From Chara braunii (lineage: Eukaryota; Streptophyta; Charophyceae; Charales; Characeae), in NCBI GenBank assembly GCA_003427395.1, contig BFEA01000773.1, forward strand, positions 455,068 through 485,234: DNA of 30,167 bases, in the 5' to 3' direction. Within the stretch, counting starts at the first letter, position 1, and each line of letters begins with the position of its first letter. Of this stretch, positions 9,561 through 20,143 are shown piece after piece. The position numbers were made by a program, and so were the translations under genes. The notes below the pieces were generated by a model. The model saw only the letters and a program-made list of their open reading frames with translations. It did no database searches and was not told where the DNA came from.

Positions 9561-10333
9561 AATTTCTGCGATTAGACCGTGAATCTCGTCGGACATGTAA
9601 TGTGGTACATGCAACTCATAGAGTTGGCCTAGTATTTGAATAGTAATCTGTTTCGTGTTGATTCCATTAGTATTTTTGAGGGGGGGGGCGGAGATGAATG
9701 AATTGTCCGATCGCAAAGAAAACACCGTGGCCATCATTTGGGCCTCGTCCTCCCGGATCGCCACATATTCCTATGAGGTTACGCCGTCGCGTACATCTTG
9801 TCATCGTACGGGTTTTTCCGCGATCCTGATCCCGCGATTGCGGTGTCCTGTGTCACGACGCACAAGGGGTTCCAAAGCCTCGGCCTTGACTCCTAGTATG
9901 AGCAGTCTTGTCTCTTTTTCTGGAGGCAACAGGGAACGAGGTAGCTCCGTAGTATCGCAGAAAGCTTCCTTATCCCTGTATCTCACAAGCAGTGGAGTGG
10001 TGCCCTCGTATAAGGTCCGAGGGGGTTCCAAAGAATTGGCCATCCGATAAATCTCCATAAGTGGTTCGTCCAAAATTAATGCGCGTGTTCTTTGGATGTT
10101 CCTTTCCATGAGATTGAACGTTTTCGTGGTTGCTTGTCGGATAGCGGTTTGACTCTCATCAGTGTCACTCGAGACGTTTGGTTCCTCTGTCCGGTCATCA
10201 TTGCGTTCTGCAAGCTCCTTCCAAGTGATCATTCGGAGAGTTCCTCCGAGCATTAGGGAAGTTTTTTGGGTTACCTCCGCCACTGTTCTGATAGTCAATC
10301 CCATAGGGATGGCGTATGGTTTCCCGCCTGTAT
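9561..10333 (-). pseudogene. Protease-RT linker of the polyprotein
   Basis: The minus-strand frame 10337-9801, with the in-phase segment 9764-9561, joins protease to reverse transcriptase. It contains hydrophilic, helix-rich sequence (ITWKELAERNDDRTEE, ALILDEPLMEIYRMANSLEP, LRIT-like strands) and no recognisable catalytic motif. Two in-frame stops lie around 9765-9800. A frameshift near 10335 separates it from the protease frame. Linkers of this length between PR and RT are common in gypsy polyproteins; I assign no activity. Confidence 0.6.
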
Positions 10334-10727
10334 TCAAAGGACAATCGATCGTCTTTCAAAATCTAGGTTGGCCCGCAGCGCCGTGAGAACGGGCAGTCCC
10401 AAAAGAACGTCGTACGTGTTTACATCTAATACCACGGCATCCCCCAGGGCATGTACCTTTCCCAATCGAAAAGCAACATTGGTCATTCGTCCCACTGTCT
10501 TGATTTTCTCTTCATCCGTGGAGACGAGATGATCCTTTTTTGTTAGCATGATCAAATCTTTTCTTCTTCCCACTCTTTCCACTACCCTTAGCGAGATAGC
10601 CAAGACGGGTTCCCGAGTCGATAATGGCATTGTACGGGACTCCCCAGACCTCGATGTGACATTTGGTGGATTTCCACGGGATCGCTTTGATTCGTAGAAA
10701 ATGATAATCTTTCTGTATTAGTCCCAA
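10334..10727 (-). pseudogene. Retropepsin-like aspartic protease, frameshifted
   Basis: The catalytic segment reads NAIIDSGT (near 10640-10617), preceded by a strand region KCHIEVWGVPY. A one-base frameshift directly after the DSG moves the frame to the 10630-10334 segment, which supplies LAISLRVVERVG and the second signature, VLLGLPVLTALRANLDF, typical of the C-terminal half of retropepsins. In the family this enzyme dimerises and cuts Gag-Pol. Here it is split by the frameshift. It lies between gag (above 10900) and RT, the expected place. Confidence 0.82.
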
Positions 10728-11570
10728 TCGTATAGGGTCCGACGTACTGACGAGGTTCGGGTTGTCCTCTTGGACAGGGGCATTTCCTTCCGTGTTCGTC
10801 GTTCTTGCAAGGGCGAATCATTTTTTGTTCGCCCTGCAGTGTTGCAACATACGCTCGTTAGCTTGTTCCGAGATGGATATCAAATGTCAAATTGCGAGGG
10901 GAATGCGATGGTCCAGGGCACGGACAATATTTAGGACATCTATTTCCCCAGTGACAAAGGTGGGTCCTCCAGACTCCATTTTTCTTGGAGAGGGTCTCCA
11001 TTCCGCCACCTCTCACTGCTCATTTGCGGGTCTGATAGTCCCGATCATTCCAAACCCCAGATATCCTAATGCCATGTACTGGTCCATAGGAATAAGTTCT
11101 GCCGCTTCCTCAGTAGTAGCTAGCGCACTCCCACCTCATTCCATTTCTTCCAACATCGCTCCTACTCTTCGTGACCCATTAGCGATGGGTGCCGCGGCCA
11201 CCGGTGCACCTCGACTCGGGCTTGCGCAGGTCGATGGGGGCAGTCCCGGGCTATGTGTCCTGGTTGGTGACACGTATAGCAAACACTCGGGTTGCCTGTC
11301 GCCCCTCCTGTCACCGGGATTGGGGCCAATCCGAGCTGTATCGGCGCGACTCTTACGACAATGAGACACATCGATCTCACTAACGACCCTATCTTAGCGT
11401 TATGTTCTCGCTGCTCCTTTTTGCTTTCCTGTGTCAAAGTAACTGACGCATCGATCTCACTAACGACTTCTTGATCGGAGTAGGATGGGGGCCCGAAAGT
11501 GCGAAAAGAGGGTGTGCTAAGGATTTTAGGAAAGTGGGGGTGAAGTCCCAGGTCGGAACTGAGATCTCCT
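10728..11570 (-). pseudogene. Gag fragment with zinc knuckle; capsid domain missing
   Basis: On the minus strand a coiled-coil-like segment (TQESKKEQREHNAKIGSLV, about 11437-11380) precedes a CCHC zinc knuckle, CYTCHQPGHIARDC, encoded at 11281-11240. A frameshift follows near 11200. The next segment (MLEEM..., GYLGFGMIGTISPANEQ, GGPTFVTG) is shared with the plus-strand copy as far as 10947. There it jumps directly to IDVLNIVRALDHRIPLAI and then a Gly/Lys/Asn linker before protease. The capsid domain found at the matching point of the other copy (17400-18229) is absent, which suggests an internal deletion, or a different recombination history. CCHC knuckles bind the element RNA during packaging. 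Confidence 0.78.
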
Positions 11571-11589
11571 GTGCCAAGTTTTGGGAATA

Positions 11590-14497
11590 AAAGCGCAAGA
11601 GGGTATGTTCAGGTCGTACTTGGCGCTTTAATTTTTATAAGAAGGAAGGTAGGCCACTTCTCGTTTCTACACAGAAGGAAAGCCGCAAATGTCATGCAGC
11701 ATAAGGCAGATGACATGTGCAGTGCATCCTAGACTAAAGGTCCTAGGGTACTCTTCCACAATCACAACACCGACAGATCTAAACACTCTTGCATTCTCGA
11801 ACAAAATCCCAACAACATTGCCCCTGCCAACGAACTTAATTTTTGTCAGCTTCAAAACCCGAAAATGGGAATCACCATCTCCTCTGGTTTCGCCTTCGCG
11901 GTTGGTTGCGCGGTTCGACCAGTTGTCGGTGCCGCTCGGCTTCGGTTCGGGTTCGCCGAGCGATTTTAGAGGCTCGATATGCCTGGTGCCGCCGACACTT
12001 TTCACACGGGTTGCGGGGCCAATAACGGGCTATGGAATTCCACGGCACCACCGTGAGTTAATGATATGGAAGAAGGAGGTGAAAGGGAGGGAAACTGGTG
12101 GTAATAACGATTAAGCCAGGAAACATGAAATATTGCGTGTTACAAGTATCCGGGTAGTCGGGGTCCCTGGGATCGTTAGTTACGGCACTGTGAAAGTCCC
12201 TTGCGCACAATCGGTCCTTCTCTGTCAGACACGGGAATTCCGGATTTCTTAAATTCCCCCGCCGTCCGAGTTGTTCATTTTTCCAGTATTCGCGATATTC
12301 AAGGTCCCTTAGGCTCTCGCCGCTCTCACAATCGGACATCCAAGAGGGAAATCCCGCAACCATATCCGTTAAACAAAATCGGTCCCCTACATCCTTATAC
12401 AGGGTTAAGGCTGACTCACGCAGACGAACGTGTACGTGGCGACTCTTCTTTCTAGAGATCGCGGTCGTACGTGAGCGCGCACGTGAGAAACAGAGGATTG
12501 GTTCAATGTACGGATCGCGTTCGGCATACATGCAAATATCCTACTCATGCTACGTTGGGTGAGATCCGGTCATTACATGCCATACATGTGACGAAAAAGG
12601 AGGAGGAAAGAGGGGAAAGACAATCAGCTTCTTGGTGACCGAAAATTAACGATTAAACCCAAACATCCATAATGAGCGCTTTCAATCAGATCTGAGCGTA
12701 TAGCTCATGCAAGTGAATAGTAGACAGAGACGAAGCATGCATCGCCAAACAAGGTTGGAAATTCAAAAAGATCACTTACTAAAAGGGAATTCACATTCAT
12801 TCCATGCATACGTACGGAGTAAAAACGACAAGGAAAATCTGAGACGATTTACAAAGAGAAGTTCAAAAAGGCCGCGATAAATCGGTCATATCGGGATCCA
12901 AAATTATACAGATGAACGAAGGAAAGAACCTCATCCCACGCCCACAACTGCCCTCTTTGTCTCTCTCCGCTCTACACCCCCGATACCGGCAGTCCATCGC
13001 CGCGTATCAACGCAGAGTTGTCACCCCGCTTGGTTCGAGCATGCAAGCCAGGTTCGCCCGTGCGCCACAGTCCGTCACGACCCTGCATGTCAACCCCACA
13101 TAGTACCCGACACCAACTCGTCGGATCGCCCAACTCTCACACTCACTTACCTTCCAAACTTGCTGGTTAGCTGACCCTCACTGATCACGCTAACCTTGAA
13201 ATTCTTAGAGAGAAAACTAATCGCACTTGCGAGATTTGTAGCATGCATGTCTGCGCGAAAGGTACGGGATTAAGCCTAGGCGGACAAGAGGGGAAGGGAG
13301 GAAGTGCCTACGTCCGCATGGCCAGGCCGAGGCACGGGGGTCATAGCCGCACTCCACGCATCGATCCAGTCATGCAGGCACTTAGGCCAATTAGAATGGA
13401 GCATCAAGCATGCAAGACCTATGAATCCCTCCCGGAGGTGGCCATGTGTGGCCAAGGCCGTGGTTGCGGCCTATGCCGCGACCCTACGAACATGGCATCG
13501 GTCCGCGGACATGAAAAAGAAAAAAAAAAAAAAAATCTAAAAACAAAATATGTTATGCAGAAAAATGTACTGAACAACTTTTGCCTTGTGGTCATATCCA
13601 AAAACATTATTGAATTTAAACTTAAAAAACACATACATTTCATAGTTTTTTCTTGAAAAAAAGAAAAAAAAACAGCTTTTGCCCTAGGAAAATCAGTTTT
13701 TGAATTTTTAAAATTCGAAGACGAAGTCATTAAATAAAATACAAAATTGCGTAATTTAGATATCGAAAAGATCTACAACCCCATAGTTTTTGTTTTTTTT
13801 TTTGTTGAGAATTTTTAAAAGTCTACAAAAATTCCTAAAATTTGCGGCCGCACCCAACCGCGGCCGGAGCCGCGGTGGCCCGCTGCAGCCATGATCACGG
13901 CCGCCCTCCAAGCTCGAAACCGCAGACACGTCCGCAGGTGTTTCGTTGTGCAAGACAAAGAAGAAAAAGGCGAGCAAATACGAAGAAATAAAAAAAGAAA
14001 AAATCTAGAGTTACAATTGCGCCCGCCAAAAGCGACAGGTTCACAAGATTAAGGGTGTGATCCAATCAGAGTCCAGTTCCTAGCGCAGCAAGATGCGCGC
14101 AAGTGTGGCGCAACAAAATTCATAGTACCTTAATTCCTAGCCTGAGTCTTAATTGCAATTTTTTTTTCCGAATAGGCAAAAGAAAAACAATTCCGCCAGC
14201 CCGTGGGGGCTCGACATCAGTTGAAAATTCAAAAACAATATTCCCCCGAGGTAATCGCGCCAAAATTCCCATTGCTCACTGCATAACAAGAAAGAAGCTA
14301 TGGTACAGTTTCCTCTCGCTCGTCGCGACACGACTACCCAAACGGTAGCACGGGACACCGATCCAACACCTTCCAGCAGGAAACAAAGAGAACGACGGCA
14401 TCCATGCAATTAGCCCCCCCGACCCATCTGACCCCTCGTATTTCCGCAAGTAGCCTAGTATAGAAAATCACGCGATTACTGAAAATGGTTCGTCACA
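11590..14497 (-). repeat. 5' LTR plus untranslated leader of the minus-strand element
   Basis: The region begins at the TGTGACGAACC terminus (14497) and ends before gag. The exact LTR 3' end and primer-binding site are not identifiable by eye. It is mirrored by 14498-16840. Two sense open frames occur (12531-12058 and 12005-11667). Their counterparts in the right arm carry stops and mostly amino-acid-changing differences, so I treat them as leader sequence rather than genes. A separate 530-bp insertion lies at 13419-13948. Confidence 0.65.
13411..13956. mobile_element. 530-bp insertion with 8-bp target duplication (hAT-like MITE candidate)
   Basis: The right palindrome arm has no counterpart to 13419-13948. 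The 8-mer TGCAAGAC flanks it on both sides (13411-13418 and 13949-13956). The right arm has the empty-site version, TGCAACAC, followed by sequence resembling the right flank. The insert has GC-rich ends and an AT-rich middle with A/T runs. Its ends (CTATGAAT and, complemented, CAACGAAA) match only weakly, so terminal inverted repeats are not convincing. A stretch near 13553-13600 resembles 18449-18500 (ATGTTATG, GAACAACT(T/A)TTGCCT). An 8-bp duplication fits hAT-type integration. No transposase is present. Confidence 0.65.
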
Positions 14498-15459
14498 ATA
14501 CGACAGATCGAATGGATGAGTTGTGGGATGATGGGTCGGGCGGGCTAGTTGCATGGATGCCCTCGTTTCTTTTAGTTTTCTGCTGGAAGTGGTCGGATCG
14601 GTATCAGGAAAATCCCGTGCCAACGGTTGGTTAGCCGCGCCTTGGAGAGCGAGAGAAATAACTGTACCATAGCTTCTTTCTTGTTCTGTTGTGAGCATTG
14701 GGAATTTTGGCGTGATCATCGCGCGGGAATATCGTTTTTGAATTTTCAACTTATGCCGAGCCCCCACGGGCTCGCATAATTGTTTTTCTTTTACCTATTC
14801 GGAATTTTCTTTTGCAATTAGAACTTAGGCTAAGAATTTAGGTACTCTGAATTTTGTTGCACCACGCTTGCACGCATTTTGCTGCGCTGGGAACTGGGTT
14901 CTGACAAGATCGCGCCCTTAATCCTGTGCAACTGTCGTTTTTGGCGGGCGCGATTGTAACTGTATCTTTCTTCTTTCTTGATTTCCTCGTATTTGCCCGT
15001 CTTCTTCTTTTTGGTGTTGCATGCTTGATGCTCCGTTCTAATTGGCCTGAGTGCCTGCATGACCGGATCGATGTGTGGAATGCAGCTACGACCCCCACGC
15101 CGCGGCCTGGCCATGCAAACGCAGATACTTCCTCTCTTCTCCTCCTGTCCACATGGGCTTAATCCCGTACCTTTCGCGCAGGCATGCATGCTATAAATTT
15201 CGCAAGCGCGATTAGTTTCCTCTCTAAGAATTTTGAGGTTAGTGCAATCAGTGGCGGTCGGCTAACGAGCAAGTTTGGAAGGTAAGTGAGTGCGGGAGTT
15301 AGGCGATCCGACGAGCTGGTATCGGGTATGCGGGGTTGACGTGTGGGGTCGCAACGGACTGTTGCGCACGGGCGAAGCTAGCTTGCATGGTCGAACCAAG
15401 CGGGGTGACAACTCTGCGTTGATACGTGCCGACGGACTGCCGGTATCGGGGCTGTAGAG

Positions 15460-15462
<3 letters not shown>

Positions 15463-15548
<86 letters not shown>

Positions 15549-15549
15549 N

Positions 15550-15612
<63 letters not shown>
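15463..15612. repeat. (GA)n microsatellite inside the leader
   Basis: About 150 bp of GA carry one ambiguous base at 15549. The equivalent place in the left arm (about 12953-12975) has only a short CTCTTTGTCTCTCTCCGCTCT seed, so the run expanded in this copy after duplication, or contracted in the other. The ambiguous base suggests that the assembled length is unreliable. Confidence 0.95.
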
Positions 15613-15613
<1 letters not shown>

Positions 15614-16903
15614 AGTTGTGGTCCTGGGAGAGGTTCTTTCCTTTGTTCATCTGTATAATTTTGGATCTTGATATGGCCAATTTTATTGCGTTTTTTTTTA
15701 ACTTCTCTTTGTAAATCGTCTCAGATTTTCCTTATCGTTTTTACTCCGTATGTATGCATGGGATGAATGTGAATTCCCTTTCAACTAGTGATCTTTTCGG
15801 ATTTCCAATCTTGTTTTGCGATGCCTGCTTCGTCTCTGTCTATTATTCACTTGTGTGAGCTATATGCTAAGATCTGATTGAAATTGCTCGTTCTGGATGT
15901 TTGGGTTTAATCTTTAATTTTCGATTACCAAAAAGTTGATTGTTCGTTCCCTTCTTTCCTCCTTTACGTCACATGTATGGCATGTAATGACTGGATCTCA
16001 CCCAACGTAGCATATTTGCATGTATGCCGAACGCGATCGGTACATTGCACCAATCCGCTACTTCTCACATGCGCACTCGCGTACAACCGCGATCTCGAGA
16101 AAGTCGAGTTGTCGCGTATGCGCTCGTCTGCGTAAGTCAGCCTTAACCCCGTAGAAGGATGCTGGGGACCGAGCCTGCTAAGCGGATATGGCTGCGGGAT
16201 TTCCCTCTTGGATGTCTGATCGTGAGAGCCTGAGGAACCCGGAATATCGCGTATACTGGGAAAATGAACAACTCGGACGGAGGGGGAATTTAAGAAATCC
16301 GAAATTCCCCTGTCTGACAGAGAACGACTGATTGTACGCAAGGGATTTTCAATTTTTCACTGTGCCATAACTAACGATCCCAGGGGACCCGGCTACCCAG
16401 ATACTTATAGCACGCAATATTTCATATCCCTCGCTTTGTCGTTATTACCACGAGTTTCCCTCCCTTTCGCCTCCTCCTTCCATATCACCAGCTCACGGTG
16501 GTGTAGTGGAATTCCATAGCCCCCTATTGGCCCCGCAAACCGTGCGAAAAGGGCCGGTGGCACCAGGCATATCGCGCCTAGGAAATCTCTCGGCGAGCCC
16601 AAACCAAAGCCGAGCGGCATCAACAACTTGTCGAACCGCGCGACCAACTGCGAAGGCGAAACCAAAAGAGATGGTGATTTTCATTTTCGGGTTTTGAAGC
16701 TGACGAAAATTGAGTTTGTTGGCAGGGGCGATGTTGTTGGGATTTTGTTCGAGAATGCAAGATTGTTTAGATCTGTCGGTGTTGTGATTGTGGAAGAGTA
16801 CCCTCGAAAATTGCCACAGGAGATCTCAGTTCCGACCTAGGACTCCACCCCACGATCGAGCGAATCTACTACGATACCGAAACTGATTAAAACGTTAGTT
16901 ACT

Positions 16904-18229
16904 TTGATACAAGAAAGCAAAAAGGAGCAGCGCGAGCATAACGCTAGGATATAGTCGTTAATGAGATCGATGCGTCCCATTGCTGTATGAGTCGCGCGGA
17001 TACAGCCCGGATTGGCCCCAATCCCGGCGACAGGAGGGGCGACAGGCAACCCGAGTGTTTGCTATACGTGTCACCAACCAGGACACATAGCCCGGGACTG
17101 TCCCCATCGACCTGCGCAAGCCCGAGTCGGGGGTGCACCGGTGGCCGCGACACCCATCGCTAATGGGATAGGAAGAGTAAGAGCGATGTTGGAAGAAATG
17201 GAAGGAGGTGGGAGTGCGCTAGCTACTACTGAGGAAGCGGCATAACTTATTCCTTTGGACTAGTACGTGGCATTAGGATATCTGGGGTTAGGAATGATCG
17301 GGACTATCAGCCCCGCAAATGAGCAGCGAGAGGTGGTTGAATGGAGACCCTCTCTTGGGGAGATGGAGTCTGGAGGACCCACATTTGTCACTGGGGGAGG
17401 ACGACCTAGGCAGCGGAACGCGCCACGACGTGACCTTGTCGTAACCAGAAGTAGGTCGGCCGCTCGAAAGGCGATCAATATGAACGTCAGTCAGCAAAAT
17501 CCCAACCAGCCCAATCAGGCACCAGTACCACTGGCATGGGCACCTGTGGCCCCGCCCGATCTCTACCTTTTTGATCCTGTGCATCACCTCACGGGGGCAT
17601 GAATAGCCACGTTCCACGCGCAACAATACGACAATGACGAAGTGCGGATCAATATCCCCGCCAGACTGGGAGGAGACACACATCATTGGTTCAACACCTA
17701 TGTTTGGACTGATCTTCCGACGTTCGAACAAGACTTCTTAAATCGTTTCAATTATATTCATCCCGAACAAACTCTTTTTATGATCAAGAATGGGGTTAAA
17801 AAACCACTCGAATCCGTCACTGAGTATCGCAATCGGTTTTACCGAATGTTTGTCAAAATTGAGCGAGGAGAGCAAGTAGGGAGAGATTTGTTTATTGACG
17901 GGCTTCGCAGTAGGACAATGAGGGTGAAACTGCAAAAACAGTTCTCCCCCATTAACCATACGCTGCAACAGATCATGGCAGCCGTGGAAGAGATGGATCG
18001 GAAATTCACCGCGAGCTTCTTGGAAGGAGAAGACTATCCTAGGGAGGGAGATTCGTCTAAATTAGCCAAAGCTAAGGCGGAACTCGCCGCGCTACAAAAC
18101 AAATTCGAAAACATGGGATTTGTGTCGAGTTCTGTCACCTATCTAGAGCAAATTGTACCTAAACGGTCGGCTCCCGACGCAATCACAGGGACACCGATTC
18201 CTGTGATGGCTGCGCGTTCGAACAGGTGA
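16904..18229 (+). pseudogene. Gag: zinc knuckle followed by capsid domain, in one frame
   Basis: One plus-strand phase runs from LIQESKKEQREHNARI (16904) to the TGA at 18227-18229, without frameshift but with five in-frame stops (two within 16945-16990, near 17243 and 17261, and near 17600). In order: a coiled-coil-like start; the CCHC knuckle CYTCHQPGHIARDC at 17060-17101; a Gly/Ala linker; GYLGLGMIGTISPANEQ; an Arg-rich stretch (RPRQRNAPRRDLVVTRSRS); an Asn/Gln/Pro linker; then the retrotransposon capsid (Retrotrans_gag-like) fold with WFNTYVWTDLPTFEQDFLNR, VTEYRNRFYRMFVKIERGE and LRSRTMRVKLQKQF. It ends in a Lys/Ala-rich coil (KAKAELAALQNKFEN). Most retroelement Gags place the knuckle after capsid; here it precedes it. 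No pol follows. Confidence 0.8.
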
Positions 18230-19264
18230 ACGCATCCCCAAGGGGTGCCGTACGTTCGGGCATTCGGGTTCAGGCATTCGGGCCGTCCCGAACACCGGCC
18301 ACCCTTTATATATATATATAAAGGGTGGACCAGTCGGGCCGCTCGGGTCACGATAATTTCCTAGGCGGCCCGACCCCGCAAATGCCACAAAAGTTCCCAG
18401 GGGGCAGAAAAGCAAAACAAGAAATTCCAAAAAATTCAGGAAAAAACTATGTTATGTACAAAAACTAAATGAACAACTATTGCCTCAGGGTCACATCGAA
18501 ATTCTTTACCAAATTAAAAAAAAAAAAAAAAATTATTATTGATTTATTTTTTTTTATAGTCTGAAATTGTGAATCTGTGTGATATTACCGGGCACCTGTG
18601 TTTGAGGATATACATATTATATATGTTGTCCGGATATGAAACGTACCGCCTTTTTTTCCCACCTTTTTTTCTTTTTTTCCCACCTTGTTGTTGTCGGTGT
18701 AGTATGGTCTTTTTCTTCTTTATTTTTTTGGTGTGTCTGCTCGTCTGTATGCAATAAACAGTGTGCGCGCACGAGCGAGCAGTACCACTACTGCCACGTC
18801 CTGTTCTTGCCAATTATTGAGCTGGTAGGCCGTGGAACACATGATTTATTGTTTTTGTTGCTGTTTCGAACTGCTCACGGCCCAAGCTTGCAGTGGACTG
18901 TATTTCTGTGAATTCTGAACTGTGCAGCATTCACAGGCACAGTTGTCTCTTTAGTACTTTATTTTTATTTTTTTCGGATCCCATAGCAAATTTTCTGGTC
19001 ACCCTCAGGGGCCTGGACCCGTTAGTGAGGTATTCTAGCACTCGGTTCAGGATTTCGATCACGTGTGGCCTCGAGTGACGCAGTACGGCCGTCGAATACA
19101 TCGGATCTCGACGGCCTGGTAGTTTCCGAGCGGGGACTATAAAGATGCCCACTCCGTCCAATGAGTTGCATCGAAAAACAAAGAAAAAGTATGAAAAACA
19201 GATTTGGACATGATAGCTCGTGACTTTGCGTGGACGGGAAGTCTGAATTTTATGGGCTCGAAAG
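18230..19264. other. AT-rich intergenic sequence
   Basis: The stretch holds repeated GCATTCGGG words (18258-18290), the 30-bp palindrome at 18299-18328, poly-A and poly-T runs near 18515-18560 and 18650-18730, and a segment near 18449-18500 resembling the middle of the 13419-13948 insertion. An AATAAA occurs near 18755. A TATAAAG occurs near 19138 but no coding frame follows it. No gene is supported. Confidence 0.5.
18299..18328. repeat. Perfect 30-bp palindrome with an AT core
   Basis: The 15-base left half CCACCCTTTATATAT is followed at once by its exact reverse complement. It would form a hairpin or cruciform. It lies 70 bp past the end of truncated gag and may be the centre of a small foldback element, since GGGCCG-type words lie on both sides. 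Confidence 0.95.
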
Positions 19265-19337
19265 NNNNNNNNNNNNNNNNNNNNNNNNNNNNNNNNNNNN
19301 NNNNNNNNNNNNNNNNNNNGGGGGGGGGGGGGGGGGG
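19265..19337. other. Assembly gap (55 N) followed by poly-G
   Basis: Positions 19265-19319 are N and 19320-19337 are all G. The G run probably marks the place where sequencing or assembly failed. Sequence continuity across this point is not established. Confidence 0.98.
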
Positions 19338-20143
19338 TTGATTTCGAGACGCAGTTTCATGAGTTTTGGGTGGGAGAGAAATCGAACTTGAAATGTGAAA
19401 TTTGAATATTGTGGTTGATCTGACAGGAACGGTTCCACGTCTGTCGGATGGCCTGTTAGAGGCATCATGAGATACATGGTGATGAATGTATCCCCATAAT
19501 CGTTACTTGTTCATCCTCGCGGCTGTCTTCATGGACACATTTTATTGCCACGATACATCACTATGAAGACTTACGTGAAGGACATCGTACAAACCCATGA
19601 ATTCGAGTGCACAGCTGTTGTTCTCTATTTTATGTGTCATTTCAATTCATTTTAAATCACAAAACGATCCTGCAATGAACCCAGATCGTGAAGACAGCTA
19701 TCAACAATGCAAGTCCAGAATGTCAACAGTCAATGAGTACCAATAATCAAGATTGTGTTTAGATAGAATGAGACGAGATAATTATACATAGACGAAGAAG
19801 AGAGGAGGAGATTAGACAAAGGAGAGGAAATACAATGCCCACTCCTGCTTCGGGCTCTCTTCTCCAACACTTCAATAATAGACAGTCTGAATGAGTATCT
19901 GAAGTAACCTCAATGTGCCACGTGGCACGTTTAATTAGTCCCTCATCAGCACTGGAGCAATGTCAACGTGAAGACAACCAGGTACATATTCACGATCTTT
20001 CCACAGTCCCGATCTTCCTCTTCCCTCGCAATCAGTCACCTCATGTAGACAGCGTGGTCAATGCCACGTTAGCAATCAAGACAGGTGGCAACACCACATC
20101 AGCAATGAAGATCAATAGTAGCACAACGTCGACCAAGAGCAGC
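19338..20143. other. Unassigned sequence with ACGT-palindrome motifs
   Basis: No protein domain is visible. A perfect 14-bp palindrome, GTGCCACGTGGCAC, lies at 19915-19928; it contains a CACGTG G-box core, which in plants can bind bZIP/bHLH factors, but no gene is placed to use it. Several CCACGT words lead into the minisatellite that follows. Confidence 0.45.

Larger units (their letters stand above)
3995..14497 (-). mobile_element. Degenerate Ty3/gypsy LTR retrotransposon, about 10.5 kb
   Basis: Read on the minus strand, domains follow the gypsy order: LTR/leader (14497 to about 11590), gag zinc knuckle, aspartic protease, reverse transcriptase, RNase H, zinc-binding domain and integrase core. 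Integrase downstream of RNase H defines Ty3/gypsy rather than copia. An extra acidic ORF follows integrase. Both ends carry the same 5' terminus, TGTGACGAACCATTTTC, at 14497 and 4180, which supports LTR ends. The 3' LTR copy is only about 190 bp before homology stops next to a (CA)n tract, so it is truncated or overwritten. Every coding domain carries in-frame stops or frameshifts, so the element is inactive. No primer-binding site or polypurine tract could be assigned, which leaves the LTR/leader boundary unresolved. Confidence 0.85.
10947..17396. repeat. Large imperfect head-to-head inverted repeat
   Basis: The left arm is 10947-14497 and the right arm 14498-17396, meeting at 14497/14498. 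Reverse-complement matches run along the whole length. Examples are the zinc-knuckle block (11240-11281 against 17060-17101), the block encoding LTKI(K/E)FVGRG (about 11850 against 16705), CAACTCTGCGTTGATAC and its complement (13008 against 15410), and the LTR block (14340-14420 against 14540-14640). Two blocks checked by eye differ at about 5% and 12% of positions. Arm lengths differ because the left arm has insertions (13419-13948; about 11576-11744), the right arm has a (GA)n expansion, and about 55 bp of the LTR end is missing from the right arm. Confidence 0.93.
14498..18229 (+). mobile_element. Second Ty3/gypsy copy, plus strand, truncated after gag
   Basis: This is the right arm of the palindrome plus unique gag sequence. 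It starts inside the LTR, about 55 bp short of the TGTGACG end seen at 14497, and it has a small rearranged stretch (14500-14530) at the join. The LTR/leader runs to about 16840, followed by gag to 18229. Protease, RT, RNase H and integrase are absent: after the gag stop the sequence changes to AT-rich DNA unrelated to the left element. The copy is therefore 3' truncated. A (GA)n expansion occupies 15463-15612. Confidence 0.85.

Noticed and set aside
11570-11600. Primer-binding site near TTGGCACAGGAGATCTC
   Set aside because: It does not match the familiar initiator-Met type PBS, and the LTR end is not defined.
11667-12531. Leader frames as an extra retroelement gene (ORF0)
   Set aside because: The right-arm counterparts carry stops and mainly amino-acid-changing differences, so I see no sign of coding constraint.
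15378-15680. Ser/Leu- and Arg/Glu-rich frames
   Set aside because: They are translations of the (GA)n repeat.
19130-19150. TATAAAG as a promoter
   Set aside because: No coding frame or transcript evidence lies downstream before the assembly gap.
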